Shown here: piece by piece, positions 42,751-50,591 of the stretch
Position numbering within the stretch: the first letter of the stretch is position 1
How the letters are laid out: the number at the start of each line of letters is the position of its first letter
Origin: Pseudomonadota bacterium
GTDB taxonomy: Bacteria > Pseudomonadota > Gammaproteobacteria > Burkholderiales > Burkholderiaceae_C
Direction: 5' to 3'
Assembly: GCA_021805805.1 (NCBI GenBank)
Contig: JAJZEB010000003.1
Span: 18,411-82,410 of the forward strand
DNA: 64,000 bases
The notes under the pieces: model-generated
Databases searched by the model: none
What the model was told of the DNA's origin: nothing
The model's input: only the letters and a program-made list of their open reading frames with translations
Made by a program: the position numbers and the translations under genes

Positions 42751-44182
42751 CCCCCGCACCGCGCGCGCGTGGCCGGCTGCGCTGCTGGCGCTGGCGCTGC
42801 TGCTCGGCGCGCCTGCCCGTTGCGCTGCGCAGGTCCTGCTGCAGCCCGATCCGCAGCTGGCCGCGCTGCCGCAGGCGCCGCGACTCGACTCCGGACACGC
42901 CTACACCCTGCCCGAGCTGGTCGACCTGGCCGAATCGCACAACCCCGACACCCGCATCGCATGGGACGCTGCACGGCAGGCACAGGCGCGCGCCGGCGTC
43001 GCCAGGCGCGCCTACCTGCCGCGCCTGGGCGCACTGTTTCTCGGCGGCGCGCAGGACAACACGACGCGACTGCCGGTCGCCGGCACCTCGATCGGCACGC
43101 GCAACACCGGCTCCGGCGTGGTCTCGGCGCTGACTCTGCAATGGCTGGTGTTCGATTTCGGCGAACGCGCTGCCGTGGCCCGCGCCGCCGGCGCCGACGC
43201 CGCAGCTGCCGATGTCGCAGTGACTGCGGCCGACCAGCAGCTGATCTTCGACGTCTGCGCCACGGCCTACGCGCACGCTGCGGCCAGCGCGCGACTCGAC
43301 AACGTGCGCCGCACCCTGGCGGCATCGGAATCGATCGCCGCGGCCGCGCGCGCGCGCCTGGCGCGCGGCGTCGGCAACACGGTCGACGCCGCACTGGCCG
43401 CAGCCGACGTCGCGCAAGCGCGCTACGCCCTGGTGCGCGCCGACGCCGCGGTGCGCAAGACGCGGCTGGAACTGCTCGGTGCGATCGGCATCTCGCCGCT
43501 GAGCCAGCTGCGCGTGGCACCGATTGCGGCACGCCCACTGCCTGCCGACGTCGCGCTGCCGCTGCGCCCGCTGCTGCGCCAGGCGCTCGCCCGCCGCACC
43601 GACCTGCGGGTGGCCGACGACGCACGCCGCGCCGCGCGCGCGCGGCTGCGCGCGGCGCGCGCCGCATACCGACCGAAGATTTTCGCCGCGGCCCAGGTCG
43701 CAGTCGGCGAAGGCGGCGGCGACCTCGCGTTGCTGCCGCCGGCCGGGCCGACGCCGCCTGCGCTCGGCATTCTCGGCCGGGGTTGGGGCGGCGCGGTCGA
43801 GCTCGGCGTGGCCGTGCCGTTGTTCGATGGCGGCATGCGCGCTGCGGCGCAGTCGCAGGCGCGCGCCGACGTCGACCGCGCCGACGCTGCGTTCACCCGC
43901 GTGCGCGACGACGCGGTGCGCCAGATCGTCGTCGCCGACACCGACCTGCACACCAGCCTGGCCGCGGCGGCTGCGGCCGATGCCGAGCGCAGCGCCTCGC
44001 GGGTGGCGTGGAACGCGGCCGCGGCGGCTTACGCACGCGGCGTCGGCACCCTGCAGGCAGTCGACTCAGCGCGCATCCGGCTGCTGGCTGCGCGCGACGC
44101 CGCGTCCGATGCGTATTTCGCTGCGCGTACCGCTGCGTTGCGCATGGCGCTGGCCGCCGGCCGGCTCGGCGCCGCGCCGTGA
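42737..44182 (+). CDS. TolC-like outer-membrane efflux protein (MdtP-like)
   Basis: YTLPELVDLAESHNPDTRIAWDAARQAQA; VELGVAVPLFDGGMRAAAQSQARADVDRADAAF. Confidence 0.9.
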   Translation: MRRRDPRTARAWPAALLALALLLGAPARCAAQVLLQPDPQLAALPQAPRLDSGHAYTLPELVDLAESHNPDTRIAWDAARQAQARAGVARRAYLPRLGALFLGGAQDNTTRLPVAGTSIGTRNTGSGVVSALTLQWLVFDFGERAAVARAAGADAAAADVAVTAADQQLIFDVCATAYAHAAASARLDNVRRTLAASESIAAAARARLARGVGNTVDAALAAADVAQARYALVRADAAVRKTRLELLGAIGISPLSQLRVAPIAARPLPADVALPLRPLLRQALARRTDLRVADDARRAARARLRAARAAYRPKIFAAAQVAVGEGGGDLALLPPAGPTPPALGILGRGWGGAVELGVAVPLFDGGMRAAAQSQARADVDRADAAFTRVRDDAVRQIVVADTDLHTSLAAAAAADAERSASRVAWNAAAAAYARGVGTLQAVDSARIRLLAARDAASDAYFAARTAALRMALAAGRLGAAP

Positions 44183-44216
44183 GCGCGCGGCACGGCGCGC
44201 CCGGCGAGACCCGGCG

Positions 44217-45419
44217 TCAGACGCGTTCGATGACCATCGCGATTCCCTGCCCGACTCCGATGCACATGGTGCACAGCGCGTAGCGGCCGCCGCCCCGTTC
44301 GAGCTGCTGCAGCGCGGTGGTCAGCAACCGCGCGCCGCTGGCGCCCAGCGGGTGGCCGAGCGCGATCGCACCGCCGAGCGGATTCACGCGCGGATCGTCG
44401 GCGGCCAGCCCAAGCTCGCCGAGCACCGCCAGGGCCTGCGCGGCAAAGGCTTCGTTGAGCTCGATCACGTCCATCTGCTCGAGCCGCAGCCCGCAGCGCT
44501 GCAGCACCCGCCGCGTCGCCGGCACCGGGCCGATGCCCATGATGCGCGGCTCGACTCCGGCGGTGGCCATGCGGACCACGCGCGCACGCGCGCGCAGGCC
44601 GTGGTGCGCGGCCGCGGCCTCGTCGGCCAGCAGCAGCGCGCAGGCGCCGTCGTTGACTCCGCTGGCGTTGCCCGCGGTGACCGTGCCGTCCGCGCGCACC
44701 ACGCCCTTCAGGCGCGCCAGCGCTTCCGGCGTGGTCGCGCGCGGGTGCTCGTCGCGCAACACGCGCTGGACCTCGCCGCGACCGCGCGGCACCTCGACGG
44801 CGCAGATTTCGGCGTCGAACAGGCCGGCGTCCTGCGCCGCGGCAGTCTTTTGCTGCGAGCGCAAGGCGAACGCATCCTGCGCTTCGCGGCCGATGCCGAA
44901 CTGCGCGGCGACATTCTCGGCGGTCTCCGGCATCGAGTCGATGCCGTAGCGGCTTTGCAGCAGCGCGTTGACGAAGCGCCAGCCGATCGTCGTGTCGTAC
45001 ACCGCGTGCGCGCGGCTGAAAGCCGCCTCGGCCTTGGGCATCACGAACGGCGCGCGGCTCATGCTTTCGACCCCGCCGGCCAGCGCCAGCGACGCCTCGC
45101 CGCAGCGGATCGCGCGCGCCGCGGTGCCGACGGCGTCCAGGCCCGAACCGCACAACCGGTTGATCGTCGCCGCGGCTGCCGTCAGCGGCAGCCCGGCGAG
45201 CAGCGCGCTCATGCGCGCCACATTGCGGTTGTCCTCCCCGGCCTGGTTCGCGCAGCCGTACCAGACCTCGTCGAGCGCATCCCAGTCGACGCCGCGATGG
45301 CGCTGCGCCAGCGCGCGCAGCGGCACCGCGCCGAGGTCGTCGGCGCGCACCGCGCTCAGCGCGCCGCCGTAGCGGCCGAATGGCGTGCGCACCGCGTCGC
45401 AGATGAAGGCTTCGGGCAT
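44217..45419 (-). CDS. paaJ: Thiolase, probable 3-oxoadipyl-CoA thiolase (PaaJ/PcaF)
   Basis: AFICDAVRTPFGRYGGAL, NRLCGSGLDAVGTAARAI, GHPLGASGARLLTTALQQLE, CIGVGQGIAMVIERV. Confidence 0.88.
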   Translation of the reverse strand: MPEAFICDAVRTPFGRYGGALSAVRADDLGAVPLRALAQRHRGVDWDALDEVWYGCANQAGEDNRNVARMSALLAGLPLTAAAATINRLCGSGLDAVGTAARAIRCGEASLALAGGVESMSRAPFVMPKAEAAFSRAHAVYDTTIGWRFVNALLQSRYGIDSMPETAENVAAQFGIGREAQDAFALRSQQKTAAAQDAGLFDAEICAVEVPRGRGEVQRVLRDEHPRATTPEALARLKGVVRADGTVTAGNASGVNDGACALLLADEAAAAHHGLRARARVVRMATAGVEPRIMGIGPVPATRRVLQRCGLRLEQMDVIELNEAFAAQALAVLGELGLAADDPRVNPLGGAIALGHPLGASGARLLTTALQQLERGGGRYALCTMCIGVGQGIAMVIERV

Positions 45420-45455
45420 CGGTCGTCTCCTGTGTTGTCGTTGCCGCCCAGATAT

Positions 45456-46253
45456 TCAGTCGCCGCGAAAGCGCGGCGGGCGCTTGGCGATGAACGCTTC
45501 GACGCCTTCGATGTAGTCGGCGCTGCGGCCGAGTTCGCGCATGAATCCGGCCTCCAGCGCGAGCTGCTGCGCCAGGGTGTTGCGTGCAGCGGCGTGCATC
45601 GCCTGGCGGGTGCGCACCAGCGCACGCGTCGGGCTTGCGGCAAGCCGCGCGGCCAGCGCGTCGACCTCGGCGGAAAACGCAGCGTCATCGTATGCGGCCC
45701 AGATCAGGCCCCATTCGGCCGCCTGCGGCGCCGGCAGGCGCTCGCCCAGCATGGCCAGGCCCAGCGCGCGCGCCATGCCCACGCGCTGCGGCAGGACCCA
45801 GGTGCCCCCGGTGTCGGGAACCAGACCGATTCTGGAAAACGCCTGAATGAACGATGCCGAGCGCGAAGCGACGACGATGTCGCAACCCAGCGCCAGACTG
45901 GCGCCGGCGCCGGCGGCCACGCCGTGCACCGCGGCCAGGGTCGGCACCCGCAGCTCGGCAAGGCGCCGCACCAGCGGCGCGTAATCGCGCTCGACGACAT
46001 CGCCGAGGTCGGGCGGCTGGCTGCCGGGGTCGAAGCGCACTGCAGGATCGGCAAGATCCTGTCCGGCGCAAAAGCCGCGTCCGGCGCCGCAAAGCACCAG
46101 CACCCGCACCGACGCGTCGGCCTGCACGGCATCGAGCGCGATGCGCAGCTCGGCGTGCATCGCCGCGTCGATCGCATTGATGCGCTCGGGCCGATGCAGC
46201 GTCAGCCGCGCGACGCCGTCCACGCAGCCGTAGCGGATGTTGTCGAAATCCAT
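45456..46253 (-). CDS. paaG: Enoyl-CoA hydratase/isomerase, probable PaaG (ring-1,2-epoxyphenylacetyl-CoA isomerase)
   Basis: ARLTLHRPERINAID, GAGRGFCAGQDLADPAV, AVHGVAAGAGASLALGCDIVVASRSASFIQAFSRIGLVPDTGGTW; beside paaJ. Confidence 0.85.
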   Translation of the reverse strand: MDFDNIRYGCVDGVARLTLHRPERINAIDAAMHAELRIALDAVQADASVRVLVLCGAGRGFCAGQDLADPAVRFDPGSQPPDLGDVVERDYAPLVRRLAELRVPTLAAVHGVAAGAGASLALGCDIVVASRSASFIQAFSRIGLVPDTGGTWVLPQRVGMARALGLAMLGERLPAPQAAEWGLIWAAYDDAAFSAEVDALAARLAASPTRALVRTRQAMHAAARNTLAQQLALEAGFMRELGRSADYIEGVEAFIAKRPPRFRGD

Positions 46254-46310
46254 TCTTCCTCCCTGCCTCGAAGAGCAGCCTTGGCCCGACCAAAAGGCTA
46301 CGCGTGATGA

Positions 46311-46322
46311 TGACTATAGTCA
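46311..46322. promoter_or_regulatory. Perfect 12-bp palindrome TGACTATAGTCA
   Basis: Self-complementary on inspection; in the divergent paaG/oxygenase intergenic region. Confidence 0.5.
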
Positions 46323-46366
46323 AACAACTGTATCGATCAAAAATACGCAATGTATCGCTGTTCACC

Positions 46367-46388
46367 CAATTGGAACCGATTCCGTGAA
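46367..46388. promoter_or_regulatory. IclR-type operator candidate, core GGAACCGATTCC at 46372-46383
   Basis: Reverse complement TTCACGGAATCGGTTCC matches 14/17 with TTCACGGAACCAATTCC upstream of paaZ. Confidence 0.5.
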
Positions 46389-46571
46389 ACGTGATCGTCG
46401 GCTCTTCAAGGGCTTGAGCAGATTCAACCGAGAAAACCCTCGGGGTCGCTTCGGCTGTGCTCGGCGCAAGCGTGCGCGTTTCAGCCTATTGCGATACTTC
46501 ATTTCTGGCTTTACGCTTTGATTTGTGTCATTCAATAGCATCGGGCGCCGACGCCCGGAGGAGACCCCGAG

Positions 46572-47600
46572 ATGACCCACGCCAAGGAACGACTCGCCGA
46601 CAAGATGGAACTTCCGCCGGCGACGCCGCAGCCGAACGTCTATCCGCTGTCGTGGAACAGCCGCACGCGCAAGCTGCAGGAGGTCTGGGAAGCCGCGCTG
46701 CGCGAGAACTGGGACCCGGAGAAACTGCCGTGGGACACCCTCGACGTCGACAGCTACAGCTGGGAGGAGCGCGAAGCGATCGCGTACTGGTGGAGCCTGC
46801 TGTCGGTGTTCGACGCCTCGGCACCGCCGGTGTTCGCCGAGGCGCTGGTCAAGACCTACGAAGTGCACGAGGAAGACCCGGTGCGCAAGTGCTTCTTCTC
46901 GGTCACCCGCGACGAGCAGAACCACGAGATCATGTGCGGGCTGGCGATCACCAGGATGCTCGGCCATCCGGATCCGCTGACCTACCAGCCGAAGACCGAG
47001 CTCGGCAGGCGGCTGCAGAAGAACGTGCATTGGCTGTACTACAACGGCGGCCGCTACTGGACCGGCTACAAGCAGGCGGTGCCGAAGTACGACCTGGCGG
47101 TGCTGTTCAGCTCGTTCCTGATGGGCGAAATCGCCGCCGCGACGATCTTCAAGCAGATGTACGAGAACACGCGCGAGGCGGTGTTCAAGGAAGGCTTTCG
47201 CAACATCGGGCGCGACGAGGGCCGCCATATGGCGATCTGCATGGCGGTGATGGAGCGCGACTACCCGGGGCTGGATCCGGCGACCAAGTCCGTCGTGACC
47301 CGGCAGATCCGCGCCGGCTATCTGTTCCTGTCGGCAGTGCTGTTCGAGCCGCCGATGGAGTTCTGGGACCTGCCGGCCGATTTCATCGCCAACCAGCGCG
47401 AGGCCGAGGACGTCGCACGCGGCGCCGGCTTCGGCATTCCCAGCTACGAGGCCAAGCTGGAAAACTGGAAAAACGCCATGCTCAACCTCAAGGGCGTGCT
47501 CGACCGCTACGCCATCCCGTTCCCGGCGATTCCCGAAGTCGGCATCACCGGCGAGGAGATCAGCGAGGTGGCGATGGAAGACATCATCCCGGTGTTCTGA
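46572..47600 (+). CDS. Ferritin-like di-iron oxygenase component, single subunit, substrate unknown
   Basis: Two metal motifs: RDEQNHE (46911-46928) and GRDEGRH (47214-47228); second motif preceded by Glu with E-X29-E-X2-H spacing; reductase gene 10 bp downstream. Confidence 0.75.
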   Translation: MTHAKERLADKMELPPATPQPNVYPLSWNSRTRKLQEVWEAALRENWDPEKLPWDTLDVDSYSWEEREAIAYWWSLLSVFDASAPPVFAEALVKTYEVHEEDPVRKCFFSVTRDEQNHEIMCGLAITRMLGHPDPLTYQPKTELGRRLQKNVHWLYYNGGRYWTGYKQAVPKYDLAVLFSSFLMGEIAAATIFKQMYENTREAVFKEGFRNIGRDEGRHMAICMAVMERDYPGLDPATKSVVTRQIRAGYLFLSAVLFEPPMEFWDLPADFIANQREAEDVARGAGFGIPSYEAKLENWKNAMLNLKGVLDRYAIPFPAIPEVGITGEEISEVAMEDIIPVF

Positions 47601-47610
47601 CGAGGACGCG

Positions 47611-48663
47611 ATGGCACGCATCATCCTGCAGCCCTCGGGCAAATCGGTCGATTGCGGCTGGGGCGACACGGTCCTGACCGCGCTGGAAAAGGCCGGCTAC
47701 GCGCTGCCCAACAACTGTCGCGCCGGAGCGTGCGGCGAGTGCAAGGTCAAGGTCGTCTCCGGTCGCTTCGACCAGGGCGTGGTGCTCGACATGGCGCTGT
47801 CGGCCGACGAGCGCAGCCAGGGTTACGGGCTGATGTGCATGGCCAAGCCGATCTCCGACGAACTGACCATCGAGTGGGGCACGGCCGACGCACAGCCGAA
47901 GCTGTTCCCGCCGCGCGAAGGCGCGCTGTTCGTCGTCGTCGACAAGCGTGCGCTGACCCCGCGCGTGGTCGAGTTGCGGCTGCGCCCGGTCGGCCAGCCG
48001 CTGCGCTACTGGCCCGGGCAGTACGTCACCCTGGGCGACGCGCGCGACGACGCGCCGCCGCGCCCGTACTCGATCGCCAATGCGCCGCGCCCCGACGGCG
48101 AGATCGTGCTGCAGGTCGCGCGCGTCGATGGCGGCGCGACCAGCGCATGGATCCACGACCGCCTGCAGCCGGGCAATGCGGTCAAGCTCAACGGCGCCTA
48201 CGGCACCTTCATCGGCGATCCGTCGGTGTCGACCCCGGTGCTGTGCCTGGCCGCAGGAACCGGACTGGCGCCGATCCTGGCGCTGACCGAGGCTGCGCTG
48301 CGCCGAGGCTACCGCGCCCCGGTGGTGGTGCTGGTCTGGGCGCGGGGCCACGACGACGTCTACGCCCGCGGCCTGCTCGACTGGTGGCGAACCAAGCACC
48401 GCAATTTCGACTACCGCATCGCGCTGACCCGCGAACAACGCGAAACCTGCCTGAACGGACGCGTCGGCGATCTGCTGCCGTCGCTGTATCCGGATCTGTC
48501 GCGCCACTCGGTGTTCGCCGCCGGCAGCCCGGGCTTCGTCGAATCCTGCCGCAAGGTCGCGCTGGCGTCGGGCGCCGACCCGTCTCGCTTGCACACCGAA
48601 GGGTATTTCGCGCACCAGCAGGCGCAAGTGCCGCCGCAGGACCGGCTGCTGCCCGAATGGTGA
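47611..48663 (+). CDS. 2Fe-2S ferredoxin/FAD/NAD(P) oxidoreductase, electron-transfer partner of the di-iron oxygenase
   Basis: CRAGACGECKV...CMA plant-type 2Fe-2S; YWPGQYVTLGD, RPYSIANAP, LCLAAGTGLAPILAL. Confidence 0.9.
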   Translation: MARIILQPSGKSVDCGWGDTVLTALEKAGYALPNNCRAGACGECKVKVVSGRFDQGVVLDMALSADERSQGYGLMCMAKPISDELTIEWGTADAQPKLFPPREGALFVVVDKRALTPRVVELRLRPVGQPLRYWPGQYVTLGDARDDAPPRPYSIANAPRPDGEIVLQVARVDGGATSAWIHDRLQPGNAVKLNGAYGTFIGDPSVSTPVLCLAAGTGLAPILALTEAALRRGYRAPVVVLVWARGHDDVYARGLLDWWRTKHRNFDYRIALTREQRETCLNGRVGDLLPSLYPDLSRHSVFAAGSPGFVESCRKVALASGADPSRLHTEGYFAHQQAQVPPQDRLLPEW

Positions 48664-48704
48664 CGCAGGACGGCTAAACTCAGCCGGTTTGACCGAGTGC
48701 TCAA

Positions 48705-49652
48705 GTGCCGACCACACCGATACAGCAACGCATCGCCGACTTCCGCGCCCAGGACAGGGTCCACGCCGGATCGCTGATCACGACCCTGTTCGGCGATGCG
48801 GTGATGCCGCGCGGCGGCCGCATCTGGCTCGGCAGCCTGATCCGGCTGCTGGCGCCTCTGGAAGTCAGCGAACGGCTGGTGCGCACCGCGGTGTTTCGCC
48901 TGGTCAAGTCCGACTGGCTGGCCGCGCAGGCCTGCGGGAGGCGCACCGATTACCGACTGACCGACAGCGGGCTGCGGCGCTTCCAGGAAGCGTCGCGCCA
49001 GATCTACGCGTCGCAGCCGCCACGCTGGGACCACCGCTGGAGGCTGCTGCTGGGCGTGGGCAGCTGCACGCCGCGGCAACGCGAACAGCTGCGGCGCGCG
49101 CTGTACTGGCAAGGATTCGGCACCCTGGGAAACGACGCCTTCGTGCACCCCGGAGCCGACCTCGGCGCGGCGGTCGATGCGCTGCTGGCCGACGGCCTGG
49201 GCGACTTGCTGCCCGGGCTCAAGCCGCTGCTGGCCGCCGACGCCGGAATCGGCGGCGCTGCCGACGACGCCGCGCTGGTGCGCCAGGCGTGGCCGCTGAC
49301 CGAGCTGGCCGAGGTCTACGCGCGTTTCATCGCGCGCTACGCGCCGGTTCGAGCGCAACTGGGCGACGACGCCGCGCAGCCCGACGACGGCGACGCGCTG
49401 CTGCTGCGCGTGCTGCTGATCCACGACTACCGCCGCTTGCTGCTGCGCGACCCCGAGCTGCCCGCCGAGCTGCTGCCCGCCGACTGGCTTGGGCAGCAGG
49501 CGCGGCTGCTGTGCAAGGACATCTACCGTCGTCTGCTGAGCGCGTCCGAGCGCCACCTCGAGCGCCATTTCCGGCTCGCCGACGGCAGCGCGCCGCCCCC
49601 TGCGGCCGGGCTTCAAGCGCGCTTCCGCGACGCCGACCCGCTGGCCGCCTGA
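48705..49652 (+). CDS. paaX: PaaX-family transcriptional repressor
   Basis: AGSLITTLFGDAVMPRGGRIWLGSLIRLLAPLEVSERLVRTAVFRLVKSDWL; IHDYRRLLLRDPELPAELLPADWLGQQARLLCKDIYRRL; GTG start. Confidence 0.92.
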   Translation: MPTTPIQQRIADFRAQDRVHAGSLITTLFGDAVMPRGGRIWLGSLIRLLAPLEVSERLVRTAVFRLVKSDWLAAQACGRRTDYRLTDSGLRRFQEASRQIYASQPPRWDHRWRLLLGVGSCTPRQREQLRRALYWQGFGTLGNDAFVHPGADLGAAVDALLADGLGDLLPGLKPLLAADAGIGGAADDAALVRQAWPLTELAEVYARFIARYAPVRAQLGDDAAQPDDGDALLLRVLLIHDYRRLLLRDPELPAELLPADWLGQQARLLCKDIYRRLLSASERHLERHFRLADGSAPPPAAGLQARFRDADPLAA

Positions 49653-49681
49653 ACCTGCCGCAACGACACGCGAGAACCGCC

Positions 49682-50461
49682 ATGGGCGAGACCAACGACA
49701 GCAAACACGGCGTGCAGTCGCTCGAGGTCGGCATGCGCGTGCTGCACGCGATGGCCCAGGGCGACCGCGCGATGATGCTCAAGGATATTGCCGCGGCCTC
49801 AGGCATGGCGCCGTCGAAGGCGCACCGCTACCTGGTCAGCTTCATTCGCGCCGGACTCGTCGAGCAGGATCCGGCCACCGCGCGCTACGACCTCGGCGCG
49901 TTCGCCTTGCAGCTCGGCCTGGTCGCGCTCGACCGCATCGACCGCATCCGCCTCGGCCTTGACGCGATCATCGCGCTGCGCGACGCGATCAACGAAACCA
50001 CCGCGCTGGCGGTGTGGACGCCTCAAGGCGCGGTCGTCGTGCGCTGGGAACGGCCACGGCGGCCGATCGTGGTCAACGTGCTCACCGGAACCGCGCTCGG
50101 GCTGCTCGATTCGGCCGCCGGGCGGGTATTCGGCGCCTGGTTGCCTGCTCTGCGCACCGAAGCGCTGATGCGCGCCGAGCTGGCCGCCGGACGCGGCGGC
50201 GTGCACACCCCGCAGGCGGCACGCGCGCTGCTCGAGGCAACGCGCGCGCGCGGCTACGCCAGACTGGCGAGCGACCACCAGGTTGCCGGAATCGAAGCCG
50301 CGGCGGCGCCAGTGTTCAACTTCCGTGGCGACATCTCGATGGCGCTGATCGTCGTCGGCGTGGCCGGCTCGATCGATCTCGGGCCGGACTCGGCCGCGCT
50401 TGCTGCGCTGCGCGACGCTGCCGCGCAGCTGTCGGCCCGCCTGGGCGCGCCTGGCGCCTGA
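49682..50461 (+). CDS. IclR-family transcriptional regulator
   Basis: VQSLEVGMRVLHAMAQGDRAMMLKDIAAASGMAPSKAHRYLVSFIRAGLVEQD wHTH; C-terminal GAF-like region. Confidence 0.92.
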   Translation: MGETNDSKHGVQSLEVGMRVLHAMAQGDRAMMLKDIAAASGMAPSKAHRYLVSFIRAGLVEQDPATARYDLGAFALQLGLVALDRIDRIRLGLDAIIALRDAINETTALAVWTPQGAVVVRWERPRRPIVVNVLTGTALGLLDSAAGRVFGAWLPALRTEALMRAELAAGRGGVHTPQAARALLEATRARGYARLASDHQVAGIEAAAAPVFNFRGDISMALIVVGVAGSIDLGPDSAALAALRDAAAQLSARLGAPGA

Positions 50462-50538
50462 AGCCTCGCGACCGCGACGCCAGCGCGGCCAAGTGATAAC
50501 CCCCATGGGTTCATGGGTCCACGACTCGTATCATCAAA

Positions 50539-50555
50539 TTCACGGAACCAATTCC
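50539..50555. promoter_or_regulatory. IclR-type operator candidate TTCACGGAACCAATTCC upstream of paaZ
   Basis: 14/17 match in inverted orientation to the site in the oxygenase promoter region. Confidence 0.5.
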
Positions 50556-50591
50556 CTTTTGCAGAATCGCGATCCGCACCGAAGGACATCG

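Noticed and set aside
43524-46307. 927-aa plus-strand ORF
   Set aside because: Out of frame with mdtP-like gene and antisense to paaJ/paaG, both well supported
46572-47600. Ribonucleotide reductase beta subunit
   Set aside because: Carries ferritin-like di-iron motifs but lacks the recognisable R2 Tyr/C-terminal features and has no NrdA gene nearby; its partner is a ferredoxin reductase
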